From contig NZ_ANAE01000162.1 of NCBI RefSeq assembly GCF_000341265.1, positions 13,457 through 58,333 of the forward strand: a stretch of 44,877 bases of DNA, read 5' to 3'. Position numbers and translations under genes: made by a program. The stretch is from Nocardiopsis prasina DSM 43845 (GTDB lineage Bacteria; Actinomycetota; Actinomycetes; Streptosporangiales; Streptosporangiaceae). Shown piece by piece: positions 16,830 to 25,373 of this stretch. The notes beneath the pieces were generated by a model. That model searched no databases. It saw only the letters and a program-made list of their open reading frames with translations, and had not been told where the DNA came from. Position 1 is the first letter of the stretch. Each line of letters opens with the position of its first letter.

Positions 16830-17354
16830 ATGAGCGAAACCTTCCACGCGTTCAGCGTCAGCCCCGTACCCCAGCCCGGTCCCGACACGGCACCTCCGGA
16901 ACTGTTCCGGGGCATCTACGGCATGCCGATGTTCGTGACCGTGCCCACGCACGACCTCGAGGCCTCCAAGGAGTTCTGGATCAGCGGCCTCGGGTTCTTC
17001 GACCTCTTCTCCGTCCCCGGCCAGATCGTCCACCTGCGGCGCTGGGCGTTCCAGGACGTCCTGCTCGTACCGGGTGAGCGCCCCGAGCAGACTCCCCCGA
17101 CGAGCGTGAGCTTCTCCTGCGTGCTGAACCAGATCGACGGCATCGTGGCGGCCTGCGAGGAGCGGCTGCCCGGGTCCACCACCGGTCCTCGCCGGATGCC
17201 GTGGAACTCGGTGGAGGTCGAGGTCCGCACCCCTGAGAACGCCCGGGTGATCATGACCGCGGCCCGCCCGTACGACCCCCAGGACCCGGAGACCGCCCGG
17301 TACCTGCGGGAGAACGGGATCGAGGGCCCCGAGGCCCGGAGCCGCGAGAACTAG
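16830..17354 (+). CDS. VOC (glyoxalase/dioxygenase superfamily) protein
   Basis: 174 residues. After a 30-residue lead (MSETFHAFSVSPVPQPGPDT...) comes one vicinal-oxygen-chelate module: FVTVPTHDLEASKEFWISGLGFFDLFSVPGQIVHLRRW, then DVLLVPGE, SFSCVLNQIDGIVAACEERL and NSVEVEVRTPENARVIMTA. The DLEASKEFW-GLGF pattern is the VOC hallmark. Typical metal ligands are not evident, as in many bleomycin-resistance-like binding proteins. Substrate unknown. The gene is alone between the secretion operon (divergent) and a MerR regulator, with a strong terminator after it. Confidence 0.85.
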   Translation: MSETFHAFSVSPVPQPGPDTAPPELFRGIYGMPMFVTVPTHDLEASKEFWISGLGFFDLFSVPGQIVHLRRWAFQDVLLVPGERPEQTPPTSVSFSCVLNQIDGIVAACEERLPGSTTGPRRMPWNSVEVEVRTPENARVIMTAARPYDPQDPETARYLRENGIEGPEARSREN

Positions 17355-17369
17355 GACCAAGGACCGAGA

Positions 17370-17411
17370 GCCGGGGCCTGGTTCCCAGCCTTCCGGGAAT
17401 CAGGCCCCGGC
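17370..17411 (+). terminator. Terminator after the VOC gene
   Basis: GCCGGGGCCTG followed by GTTCCC (17370-17386) pairs with GGGAAT and CAGGCCCCGGC (17395-17411): about 17 pairs including a G-U, with an 8-base loop, 15 bases after the stop codon. Confidence 0.85.
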
Positions 17412-17459
17412 CCGACGGGTCCTCAGGGACCTGCTTCGGTCTGTGGATAGCGTGGATCA

Positions 17460-18251
17460 ATGAACTACGGCGCGAGGACGGTCGGCGCGGTGGCCGCGTT
17501 CGTCGGGGTCACCGTCAGGACCCTGCACCACTGGGACGAGATCGGTCTCGCCGGTCCGAGCGAGCGTTCCGCCGCCGGTTACCGGCTCTACACCGCCTCG
17601 GACGTCGCCCGTATCCAGCGGGTGCTGGTCTACCGCGAGCTCGGCGTCTCGCTCGAGGAGACCGCGAAGCTCCTGGCGGCGGACGCCGATGAGGCCGCCG
17701 ACTCCCTGATCGACCAACGCGACCGGCTGCGCGCACGCATCCGCAGGCTGGAGCGCATGGCCGACGCCCTGGACCGCCTCGCCGAGGCCAGACGGGAGGG
17801 CGTCCTGCTTCCGCCAGAGGAGCAGGTCGAGATCTTCGGTGACACCTGGCGACCCTCCTGGGCCGCCCAGGCCCGCGAGCAGTGGGGTGACACCGCCCAG
17901 TGGGCGGAGTTCGCCGAGCGCGCGGCCGACCGCACGGCCGAGGACTGGCGACGGATCGCGGCGGGGGTCGAGGCCCTGCACGCCGACCTGGCCCAGGCGG
18001 TGCGGGAGGGTGTCGAGCCGGGGAGCCGCAGGGCCGACGCCCTGGCCGAACGGCACCGGGAGGCCATGAGTGAGTACTTCGACTGCACCCACTCCATGCA
18101 GGTGATCCTCGGCCGCACGAACGTGGACGACCCCGGGTTCCGGTCCAACTACGAGGCCATCGAACCCGGCCTGTCCGTGTGGCTGCGCGACGCCATCGAC
18201 GCCAACGCCCGCGCGCACGGCGTCGACCCGGAGACGGCCGCCTGGGAGTGA
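17460..18251 (+). CDS. MerR-family regulator with TipAS-like ligand-binding domain
   Basis: 263 residues. The N-terminus is a MerR winged helix (ARTVGAVAAFVGVTVRTLHHWDEIGLAGPSERSAAGYRLYTASDVARIQRVLVYRELGVSLEE). A dimerising coiled coil follows (LIDQRDRLRARIRRLERMADALDRL), then a C-terminal helical domain of the TipAS type (WGDTAQWAEFAERAADRTAEDW to SEYFDCTHSMQVILGRTNVDDPGFRSNYEAIEPGLSVWLRDAI). TipA-type regulators bind peptide antibiotics and other drugs and activate their own promoter by DNA distortion. Its target is not evident. It is isolated by the terminator at 17370-17411. Confidence 0.9.
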   Translation: MNYGARTVGAVAAFVGVTVRTLHHWDEIGLAGPSERSAAGYRLYTASDVARIQRVLVYRELGVSLEETAKLLAADADEAADSLIDQRDRLRARIRRLERMADALDRLAEARREGVLLPPEEQVEIFGDTWRPSWAAQAREQWGDTAQWAEFAERAADRTAEDWRRIAAGVEALHADLAQAVREGVEPGSRRADALAERHREAMSEYFDCTHSMQVILGRTNVDDPGFRSNYEAIEPGLSVWLRDAIDANARAHGVDPETAAWE

Positions 18252-18736
18252 CGTGGCGGGGTCACGGGAGTAGCCACCTCACGACGAGGCCCCGTCCACC
18301 AGACCCGTCTGGCACCCACCAGGCCACACCGGGTTTCACCAGTCCCACCAGGCCCAACCAGGTCCTATCAGGTCCGACCGAGCCCCCCGGGCTCCCGGAA
18401 CGTCTCCCGGAATCGGAGCGAGGTCCTCTGGGGAGATCCCCGGAAACCGACCCGCGCGGGAAAGCGCCCGGACGGTTTGTGACTCTCGGCACTAAAGGCG
18501 TTCCTCTCCGTCCCCGCCTGCGGACTCGGTGCCGTTTCTCCGAGGGTCGCAGTGGGCTTTGACCGCTATCGGTCACCTTCTCCGGCTCTGGTACGAGGGG
18601 TTGTGGGCAGGCTTACTCTTGGAGTTCGCCGGACCATCCGCATCGATCGGCCCCCGCAGGTCCGGTTCGTACCCACGGCGTCCCCTTTCCGCACGGCGGA
18701 ACGGTTCCCCCACACCGCCAGAAGGGAAGCACCCCC
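18252..18736. other. Spacer between the MerR gene and the kinase gene
   Basis: About 485 bases with no gene. It holds a degenerate 10-bp repeat (listed separately) and then a stretch that probably carries the promoter of the kinase gene. Open frames here have compositions typical of chance high-G+C frames. Confidence 0.55.
18298..18386. repeat. Degenerate 10-bp tandem repeat (ACCAGGYCCN)
   Basis: ACCAG or a close variant recurs at 18298, 18318, 18328 (ACCGG), 18338, 18347, 18357, 18367 (ATCAG) and 18377 (ACCGA). Spacing is 10 bases, with one 9-base step and one degenerate unit at 18308. The best units are ACCAGGCCCA, ACCAGGTCCT and ATCAGGTCCG. The period matches one helical turn. Confidence 0.65.
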
Positions 18737-20275
18737 ATGCCGACCCCCGGGCGTACCTCCATCGGCCGCTACGAGTTGCGCGAGAGGTTGGGCGCGGGCG
18801 GCATGGGCACGGTCTGGCACGCCTGGGACCCCGCCCTGCAAAGGGACGTGGCGGTCAAGGAGGTCCTCCTCCCCCAGGGGATGTCCGCCGAGGACAGGGC
18901 CGAGGCGCACGCCCGCACGCTCCGGGAGGCCCAGGCGACCGCGCGCATCAGCCACACGGCGGTGGTGACCATCCACGACGTGCTGGAGCACGACGCCAGC
19001 CCGTGGATCGTGATGGAGCTGCTGAGCGGGACCTCGTTGCAGCACCACATCGACGCCGGGGGGCCGATGCCGGTCGAGCGGGTCGAACAGGCCGCCCGCT
19101 CACTGCTGGGCGGGTTGGCGGCGGCGCACGCGGCGGGGGTCACCCACCGGGACGTCAAGCCCGCCAACATCATGTTCACCGCGGACGACCGGACGGTCCT
19201 CACGGACTTCGGGATCGCGAACGTGGACGGCGGCACGGCACTCACCCAGACCGGTGTGTTCATCGGCTCTCCCGAGTACATGGCCCCGGAACGGTTCGAG
19301 GGTGAACGGGCCCTGCCGGCCTCGGATCTGTGGAGCCTCGGGGTGACCCTGTACTGCCTCTTGGAGGGGCGTTCACCGTTCAGGCGGGACAGCATCACGG
19401 GGATGATCAGCGCGGTGATGACCGCCCCGGTGCCGAGGCCGTCGAGGAACGAGGCCGCGAACTCCCCGAGGAGCCTGGCCCTGCTCGCTCTCATAGCGGC
19501 TCTGCTCACCCGGGACGCCGCGGCACGGCCGAGCCCGCGGGAGGCCCTGGAACTGTTGGAGCGGGAGCGTCACGCGACGCAGGGGCTCGTGGAGACGCAC
19601 CGGGGTCCGACGCCGGGTCCGGAGGCCTCGGGGGCACGGCCCTCGTTCCGTCCCACCGGTGGTACCCAGGCCGCGTACCCGCGGAGTGGGACGGCCGGTG
19701 GGGGCCGTCCCACCCCGAACCCGGTACGACCGGCGAACGGTGCCTCCTCCGGACCTCGGCCGCACCCGGCCGGGCCCCCGATGGTGGGGTATCCGGGATC
19801 GACGGCCGCCGCGCCCGCACAGGACGCGAGCGCCCGGTTCGTACGGGGCACCGCGCACACCGGCGCCCGCCCTGCCGAGGGGAACAGCCGGGGGAAGCCC
19901 ACCGCCGTCCTCACCGTCATGGCCATGCTGGCGCTCAACGCCCTGGTGTTGTTCGTGCTCACGGCGGTGAACCTGGGGCGGGTGGGGGACGATGACGCCG
20001 CCACGGGCTGGGGCACCGTGGTGTACCTCGCGGTGTGGGGCGTGCTGTCGGCCTTCGCCGCCTTCGGTCTCCTCACGAGGTCACGCCTGGTGTTCGGTCT
20101 GGTGGTGGTTGTTCAGGCGATCGGCGCGGTGACGCTGGCGATGAGCATGTTCACGGTGTTCATCTACACGCCCGAACTGATGGTCATCTACGCGTTGATG
20201 CTGATCTACACCCTGACGATCGGTGGGTTGCTGCTCGTCCCGGCCAGGTCGCGGGCCTACTTCGGCCTCGGTTAG
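18737..20275 (+). CDS. Membrane Ser/Thr protein kinase (PknB-like catalytic domain)
   Basis: 512 residues. The kinase domain (about 8-275) has the glycine loop GAGGMGTV, lysine in VAVKEVLL, HRDVKPANIMF (catalytic loop), DFGIA and APE (MAPERF), so it should be active. A Pro/Gly/Ser-rich linker (about 280-390) follows. The C-terminus has four membrane helices (LTVMAMLALNALVLFVLTAVNL; VVYLAVWGVLSAFAAFGLL; LVFGLVVVVQAIGAVTLAMSMFTVFIY; LMVIYALMLIYTLTIGGLLLV). There are no PASTA repeats; a four-helix tail replaces the usual single span, so the sensed signal is probably in the membrane. ATG 18737 follows AGAAGGGAAG. The last four bases overlap the end of the convergent gene at 20272. Confidence 0.92.
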   Translation: MPTPGRTSIGRYELRERLGAGGMGTVWHAWDPALQRDVAVKEVLLPQGMSAEDRAEAHARTLREAQATARISHTAVVTIHDVLEHDASPWIVMELLSGTSLQHHIDAGGPMPVERVEQAARSLLGGLAAAHAAGVTHRDVKPANIMFTADDRTVLTDFGIANVDGGTALTQTGVFIGSPEYMAPERFEGERALPASDLWSLGVTLYCLLEGRSPFRRDSITGMISAVMTAPVPRPSRNEAANSPRSLALLALIAALLTRDAAARPSPREALELLERERHATQGLVETHRGPTPGPEASGARPSFRPTGGTQAAYPRSGTAGGGRPTPNPVRPANGASSGPRPHPAGPPMVGYPGSTAAAPAQDASARFVRGTAHTGARPAEGNSRGKPTAVLTVMAMLALNALVLFVLTAVNLGRVGDDDAATGWGTVVYLAVWGVLSAFAAFGLLTRSRLVFGLVVVVQAIGAVTLAMSMFTVFIYTPELMVIYALMLIYTLTIGGLLLVPARSRAYFGLG

Positions 20276-21321
20276 TGCTCGGGGAGTTCAGCGAGGCCGG
20301 TGGTGGCGGCGTGGACCCTGGCGACGCTGTCGTCGCGCACCCGGCGCGCCACCTCTGCGGTGTCGGCGAGGTCGGCCACCTCCGGCGACGGGAGGGACAT
20401 CAGGGAGGCCTCGGCCCGCAGATCCGCGTAGTCGTCCGTGGCGGCCAGGGCCTCCTGGCACTGTTCCCACTCCCGGTGGGCCAGGACCGACTCGTCCACC
20501 AGGCGCCCGTACTCGACGATCTGGTCGACCCTGGCGCGGATGTGCCCCTCCACCGCGGTGAGGTGTTCCCGCTGGGGGCGCAGGACCTCCCGTACCCGGG
20601 GTGAGGACGCCTGCTGCCAGCGCCGGACGTAGCCCCGCCGCAGTTCGCGCTGGCGGGCCAGCAGGGACGCGATCCGCCACTCCTGTTCCCGCAGGACCGA
20701 GAGGCCCCGCGCGGTGTCCAGGGTGTCGGAGGAGCCCAGTTCCACGCGGGCGTCGGTGACCCTGTCTATGGTCTGCTGGACCGCCACAAGGAGGCCGTGG
20801 TCGGCCGCGCTGATGTCGTCCGGTAACAGGACGCGGTCCCGGTGGTGCTCCTCGGGGGTTTCCGGTACCCGGGCCGTGAGCGTGTCAGCGGTGACCAGGC
20901 CCACCAGGAGGCCGAACAGCAGCCACGGGACGCCGCCCGGCGGGTCCTGCGGAAGCAGGTCGAACAACCACAGGGGCGCGGCCGCGAAGGCGCCCGCGCC
21001 GATCGCGCCGCCGACGGCCCGCACCAGCGGGTCGGCCTCCTTGCGCACGGCCAGCGCGCCCACGTAGGCGATCAGGCCGATGCTGACGATCACCATGCCG
21101 AGGTACCACCCGGCGGTGAGCAGGGCCAGGACGAGGGTGAAGCCGACCCCCAGCAGTTGCACCCCGCCCTCACGCAGGCGCAGGGCCCGGCTGGCGGCCT
21201 GCCCGTCGTCGCGCGCGTGTCTCGACTCCGGGGCGACGGCCTCCCGGAGGAGGTCCTCGCGAAGTTCCTCGGGCAGGGTGGTGTCGACGACGGGGCGCGG
21301 CCGGATGACGTCCTCACTCAT
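20272..21321 (-). CDS. Hypothetical membrane protein with C-terminal coiled coil
   Basis: 349 residues. After an acidic N-terminus (1-50) come about four membrane helices (GVQLLGVGFTLVLALLTAGWYLGMVIVSIGLIAYVGALAV; AVGGAIGAGAFAAAPLWLFDLL; GVPWLLFGLLVGLVTADTL). A long, charged cytoplasmic helical region follows (about 165-349: LLVAVQQTIDRVTDARVELGSSDTLDTARGLSVLREQEWRIASLLARQRELRRGYVRRWQQ). No family is recognised. It overlaps the kinase stop by four bases, tail to tail. It lies just downstream of the VirB4-like gene (gap 192 bases) and could be on the same transcript. It might be a kinase substrate or part of the secretion block; neither is shown. Confidence 0.7.
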   Translation of the reverse strand: MSEDVIRPRPVVDTTLPEELREDLLREAVAPESRHARDDGQAASRALRLREGGVQLLGVGFTLVLALLTAGWYLGMVIVSIGLIAYVGALAVRKEADPLVRAVGGAIGAGAFAAAPLWLFDLLPQDPPGGVPWLLFGLLVGLVTADTLTARVPETPEEHHRDRVLLPDDISAADHGLLVAVQQTIDRVTDARVELGSSDTLDTARGLSVLREQEWRIASLLARQRELRRGYVRRWQQASSPRVREVLRPQREHLTAVEGHIRARVDQIVEYGRLVDESVLAHREWEQCQEALAATDDYADLRAEASLMSLPSPEVADLADTAEVARRVRDDSVARVHAATTGLAELPEH

Positions 21322-21513
21322 GGGCGGTCCCTCGTGAGTGTCGGTCGGGGGGTGCGGGGAGGCGGGGTTCAGCGGGCCGGGATCGGAGGGCCGGGGGTAA
21401 TCTCCTTGATCCCCATCCTCGTCATGCCCGAACCCGACTTCCCCGCACCCTTTGTCATCCGATGTCCGCCCGTGGCCGCGGACGTCGCCGCTGACCTGCT
21501 CCGGAACCGCGCA

Positions 21514-23976
21514 TTACTGCTCGCGGCCGTTAGCGGACACCAGCGGGTCCCCGGCGGGCCGCTCGCGGGTGGGGTTGGTGTCCAGCCAGCGCAGCAGCCC
21601 CTCGGAGACCAGGTCGACGCCGATCCGCCCGGAGCGGCCGTCGAGGTCGCGGAAGAGGCACTCCCCGTTGCCGAGGTTGCGCAGCACCGCCATGTGGTCC
21701 TCGTTGACGTCCACCCCGAGCAGCGCCATGACGTCGGCGACCTCGTGGGCCTCGCTGGAACGGAAGGCGAACACCGAGGACAGACAGTTGGTGACCTGCT
21801 CGTTGAGCATGTCGCCCGCGTTCTGGGACACCAGGATGAGCGCGGTGTTGCGGGAGCGGCCCATCCTGGAGACCTCGGGGACGAGCTTGGCCCCCTCGGG
21901 GGTGGAGGTGACCGCCCACGCCTCGTCGAGGAAGATCGCCTTGGGCAGGCGCCGGTCCAGGCCGTTCATCAGGCGCCGGGCGAACTGGGACACCAGGTAG
22001 AGGAGCGCGACGGACAGGCGCTGTTCGTAGGAGTAGTCGTCGCGGTTGACCCCGGAGTCGGGCAGGGTGAGACCGCCCAGGGTGAACACGGTGGTCCACC
22101 CCTCGGTGTCGATGCGCGCCTCCCCCTGGGGGTCGAAGCACAGCGACGCCAGCCGCATCTCCGCCATGGAGCCCAGGACGGCGCCCAGGTTGCGCGAGGC
22201 GGCGTCCTCGGCGGAGACGAGGTGGTCGACCACCTTGGCCAGGGACGGCTGGGGCTGGTTGGCGACGGTGGCGACCGCCTGGATCATGGCCGACTCGCGC
22301 TCCTCGCTCATGCGGGGCAGCAGGAGCCGCAGCGTCTCGGTGGCCATGGTCTTCTTCGCGGCGAGGTCGTCCCCGAAGGCGAAGGGGTCGAGCAGGCCGG
22401 GCTGGGCCGATCCGAGCGACATGACGCGGGCCTTGCGGCCCCGGTGCTTGAGCAGCTCCACGAGGGACTCGGCGTCGCCCTTGGGGTCGATGGCGGCCAC
22501 GGTGACCCCGCGCAGGGCCAGCTGGTAGATCATCAGCAGCGCGAGGGTGGTCTTGCCGCCGCCTGGCTCGCCGGTGATGGCGATGGCCGTGGGGCGGTTG
22601 CGGGCCGCGGCGACCATGGGGTCGAAGTGCACGATGGACCGGGCCCGGCCGATGGTCTCCCCCACGTACGGGCCGACCCAGCCGCCGCCGTGGTGGTCCG
22701 TGCGGTCGCCCACGTCCACGGTCGCGGTGGGCATGCCGCCCGCGATGGTGCGCAGCGGCTGGCGCTGGGCGTAGGCGTTGAGGCGGATGCGGTCGCCGGG
22801 CAGCGACTCGTTGAAGAGGGAGAACTGGTCGCCGGTGGAGTTGATGACGTCGATGCCGATGTCGCGGTAGTGCTCCACCACGGCCTCGACGTGCTGGCCC
22901 AGGAGGCGTTCGGTGGGCGCGGACACCATGAGCCGGTGCCACCCGTAGACGAACGGCAGGCGCTCCTTGGTGATGCCGTGCTCCAGCATGCGGGCGGCGT
23001 CGATCTGCTCGGCCAGCGCGATGGGCGCCTCCACCCCGGCCTCGCGGATGTGGGCGTCCATGTCGCGGGCGTGCGCGAGCTTGCGGCCGACGTCCTTGGA
23101 GGCCTTCGCGGGCGGGATGAGCTTCATCCGCAGGGAGATCTCCACGGGGAACGGCAGCGCGTCCGCGTGGTGCAGCCAGGGTTCGCCGTCAGGGAAGGGC
23201 ATGAGGTCCGGGAAGCGCGCGAACGACAGGAACGCCACGTGGGTGGAGCCCGCGGGCTGTTCGAGGCGGAGCGTGGAGCGGCCGTTGTGGATGACCCCGT
23301 CCACGAGCTGCTCGATCTCGCCCCGGCCCCAGGTGCGGCGGCCCGTGGCCGAGGGGTGGATCTCCTCGGCGGTGCCGCTCACGGCGTGCCGGATGAGCCA
23401 GGCGATCTCGTCGGAGGTGGCGTGCCGGGCGTGCAGGGAGCTGGCGGCCAGGGCGCGGCCGAGGCGCTCGGACTGGTCGGTCCAGCGCGCGATCTCCTTG
23501 TCGTCGATCGCGTCGTCGTTGATCCCCAGGACCTGCTCGGTGCGCTGGTAGGCGCCGAAGAGCTGGGAGAACAGCCCCAGGCCCGCGCCGGCGTTGCGCA
23601 GCCCCAGGCGCACGCCGAGGTAGACCTCCTTGGTCCAGAAGTCCTTGGCCCACACGTGCCGGTACATCTCTTCGAGGTAGTCGTACCAGCCGGGCCCGGC
23701 GTCGGCGGTCTCGTCCAGTCTGGTGGCCCACTGGGCGGCCGGGTAGGTGCGGTGGGCCACGCGCAGGTGCACCTCGGCGTCGTTCATGCGGATGGCGGCG
23801 AGGGCGATGGTGATGTTGGTGGCCAGCGCCTGGCGCTCCTCGGGAGTCGTGAACTCGTAGGACACCGTGGGGAGCCGGAAGTAGGCCCAGGCCTCGTTGT
23901 CGCTGAAGAGCACTCGGTCGTCGAAGTAGCGAACCGCGAGACGGGTCGCGCCCCGGGTGCCCCTGGTACCGGTCAT
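21514..23976 (-). CDS. VirB4/TcpF-like secretion ATPase
   Basis: 820 residues. The N-terminal half is the VirB4-type assembly domain (LAVRYFDDRVLFSDNEAWAYFRLPTVSYEFTTPEER); the C-terminal half is a RecA-like motor. Walker A is GEPGGGKTT with K475, Walker B is KAIFLDEAW with D684-E685, followed by SRNTALILVSQN and the late GNGECLFRDLDGRSGRIGVD motif. VirB4 proteins power channel assembly and export in type IV secretion. It is not a VirD4 coupling protein: there is no N-terminal membrane anchor. ATG 23976 is preceded by GGAAGG. The gene stands alone in its block, with copy B of the shared promoter motif 46 bases upstream. Confidence 0.9.
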   Translation of the reverse strand: MTGTRGTRGATRLAVRYFDDRVLFSDNEAWAYFRLPTVSYEFTTPEERQALATNITIALAAIRMNDAEVHLRVAHRTYPAAQWATRLDETADAGPGWYDYLEEMYRHVWAKDFWTKEVYLGVRLGLRNAGAGLGLFSQLFGAYQRTEQVLGINDDAIDDKEIARWTDQSERLGRALAASSLHARHATSDEIAWLIRHAVSGTAEEIHPSATGRRTWGRGEIEQLVDGVIHNGRSTLRLEQPAGSTHVAFLSFARFPDLMPFPDGEPWLHHADALPFPVEISLRMKLIPPAKASKDVGRKLAHARDMDAHIREAGVEAPIALAEQIDAARMLEHGITKERLPFVYGWHRLMVSAPTERLLGQHVEAVVEHYRDIGIDVINSTGDQFSLFNESLPGDRIRLNAYAQRQPLRTIAGGMPTATVDVGDRTDHHGGGWVGPYVGETIGRARSIVHFDPMVAAARNRPTAIAITGEPGGGKTTLALLMIYQLALRGVTVAAIDPKGDAESLVELLKHRGRKARVMSLGSAQPGLLDPFAFGDDLAAKKTMATETLRLLLPRMSEERESAMIQAVATVANQPQPSLAKVVDHLVSAEDAASRNLGAVLGSMAEMRLASLCFDPQGEARIDTEGWTTVFTLGGLTLPDSGVNRDDYSYEQRLSVALLYLVSQFARRLMNGLDRRLPKAIFLDEAWAVTSTPEGAKLVPEVSRMGRSRNTALILVSQNAGDMLNEQVTNCLSSVFAFRSSEAHEVADVMALLGVDVNEDHMAVLRNLGNGECLFRDLDGRSGRIGVDLVSEGLLRWLDTNPTRERPAGDPLVSANGREQ

Positions 23977-24021
23977 CTGCTAGCCCTTCCTCGTGACGGC
24001 GCTGACGAGTTCCGCCCTTAG

Positions 24022-24058
24022 CCATCACCCATAGTGCTGCATGAGGCCGGGGGGTGAG
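24022..24058 (-). promoter_or_regulatory. Shared secretion-block promoter motif, copy B (VirB4-like gene)
   Basis: On the plus strand this reads CCATCACCCATAGTGCTGCAT and then a G-run with GGGTGAG. The core ATAGTGnnGCAT is identical to copy C (32101-32113), and CCATC lies at nearly the same distance. The arms are less conserved than between copies A and C. It lies just upstream of the VirB4-like start. Confidence 0.6.
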
Positions 24059-24112
24059 AAGCGGAGGCGTCGGTGTGCCAGAAACCGGAGGCGGTGCGCG
24101 GGCGGGAGCGCG

Positions 24113-24149
24113 GACGCGGCCCGGCCCCTCACGGGTGCCGGGCCGCGTC
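24113..24149 (-). terminator. Terminator after the HNH nuclease gene
   Basis: GACGCGGCCCGGC (24113-24125) and GCCGGGCCGCGTC (24137-24149) form a perfect 13-bp stem with an 11-base loop, 40 bases beyond the nuclease stop codon. It separates the nuclease from the VirB4-like gene. Confidence 0.85.
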
Positions 24150-24188
24150 ACTCTCCGTCGTGTCCGCGGAGGTCAGCCGACGTCGCCG

Positions 24189-24845
24189 TTAGCAGGCGGT
24201 GTCGAGGGTGCTCTGGAGGGTGGACTCCTCGGTCGAGGTGATCGTGAGGTCGTAGACGTGCTTCACGTTGATCCAGGACTTCACGTAGTCGCAGTGGACG
24301 GCCGTGTTGGTGGGCATCCACTCCGAGGGGTCCTTGTCGCCCTTGGCGCTGTTGCTGGAGGGGGTGGCCAGCCACAGCTGGGAGCTGGTGACGTCGTTGG
24401 CGAAGTCGGTGCGCTGGCTCGTGGACCAGTCGGCGGCGCCGGTCTTCCAGGCCTCGCTGAGCGGGACCAGGTGGTCGACGCTGATGTCGCCGGGGACGTC
24501 GTTCACCCACTCGTCGTCGAAGGCGCTCCACCAGCTGCCCGCGGTGGGCTGGCAGTTGGAGTCGGTGACGACGTCCTGTCCGTCGCGCTTGAGCACGACC
24601 TGGCGGGCGGTGCAGGGGCTGTCGACCACGTTCCAGTGCGGGAAGAGGCTTCGGTCGTAGCCGGACTGCGGGCCCTTGGGGGCGACGGTGAGCGAGTTGA
24701 GCTGGGTCTGGGCCGCGGAGTCGCTGGGGATGTTCGGGGGCAGGGTGTCGGCGGCGGCGGGTGCGGCCCAGACGAGGACCATGGCCACGGCGGCGGCCGA
24801 GACGGTCGCGGCGGTGCGTGCGAGCACACGGGGGAAGGGGGGCAC
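24189..24845 (-). CDS. Secreted HNH-type nuclease (DUF1524 family)
   Basis: 218 residues from GTG 24845, which has AGGAG seven bases upstream. It begins with a clear signal peptide ending in APAAA|DTLPPN (cleavage near residue 32). The mature part has the DUF1524 ββα-metal core: DHLVPLSEAWKTGAADW (catalytic His in DHLVP), ANDVTSSQLWLATPSSNSAKGDKDPSEWMP, then CDYVKSWINVKHVYDL. Cysteines probably form disulphides. The family includes extracellular DNases of streptomycetes. It sits between two secretion blocks but has its own ribosome site and terminator. Possible roles are nutrient DNA degradation or competition. Confidence 0.88.
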   Translation of the reverse strand: MPPFPRVLARTAATVSAAAVAMVLVWAAPAAADTLPPNIPSDSAAQTQLNSLTVAPKGPQSGYDRSLFPHWNVVDSPCTARQVVLKRDGQDVVTDSNCQPTAGSWWSAFDDEWVNDVPGDISVDHLVPLSEAWKTGAADWSTSQRTDFANDVTSSQLWLATPSSNSAKGDKDPSEWMPTNTAVHCDYVKSWINVKHVYDLTITSTEESTLQSTLDTAC

Positions 24846-25373
24846 TGTGTTTCTCCTCTTGAGCGGGTCGAGGAAATCCGGACCCCACTACTGTGGAGTA
24901 ACGAAAGCCCGCACGCCAGCCCCCTCGCGAGAATTCCGGGTGAATCGGAGGTCACTTGGGAATAACGACCGGAGCGCGGCCGTGTTACGTTGCACCGAGC
25001 CCTGCGTCAAATGCTCGTGAAATAGATCACACGATCTCGGCTCGCCCGACACACAAAGGGTTGGGCGATTCATCACGCAAGGCGATGAGCTGCAATGATG
25101 TCGCTCCGTGAGGGAAACTCGGCGACGCGCGGCCCAGGCGGGGGATGGCGCAGGTGAACACCCGAGTAGGAACGAACCGGCGATTCGGAGCCCGAAAGCG
25201 AAATCCTCGGCTTCCCGTTTTTCGCCCATATAGTAGACGAGTAATACCCAGATAGTGAACGTGTAAACACGACGAGAAGGAGTCCACCCCCTTCGTGAAA
25301 TCCGGGTTTGTTAGGTTCACATGTCGTACGAGGAACCCAAGCCGAGAGGAGCACCCCCGCCGAGGGGAGCGCC
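24846..25373. other. Divergent spacer between the HNH nuclease gene and ectD
   Basis: About 530 bases, G+C-poorer than the surroundings, without a convincing gene. A TATAGT at 25229-25234 is the best -10 candidate for ectD on the plus strand, with no clear -35. Open frames on the minus strand (25027-25428, 25073-25375) are chance frames. Confidence 0.55.

Noticed and set aside
18298-18386. Possible CRISPR-like array
   Set aside because: Units are 10 bases, degenerate and contiguous, without spacers; no cas genes are in the window.
20842-24021. A 1059-residue plus-strand open frame
   Set aside because: It is antisense to the VirB4-like gene and the 349-residue gene. Its composition (Gly/Val/His/Gln-rich, no motifs) is typical of chance frames opposite high-G+C genes.
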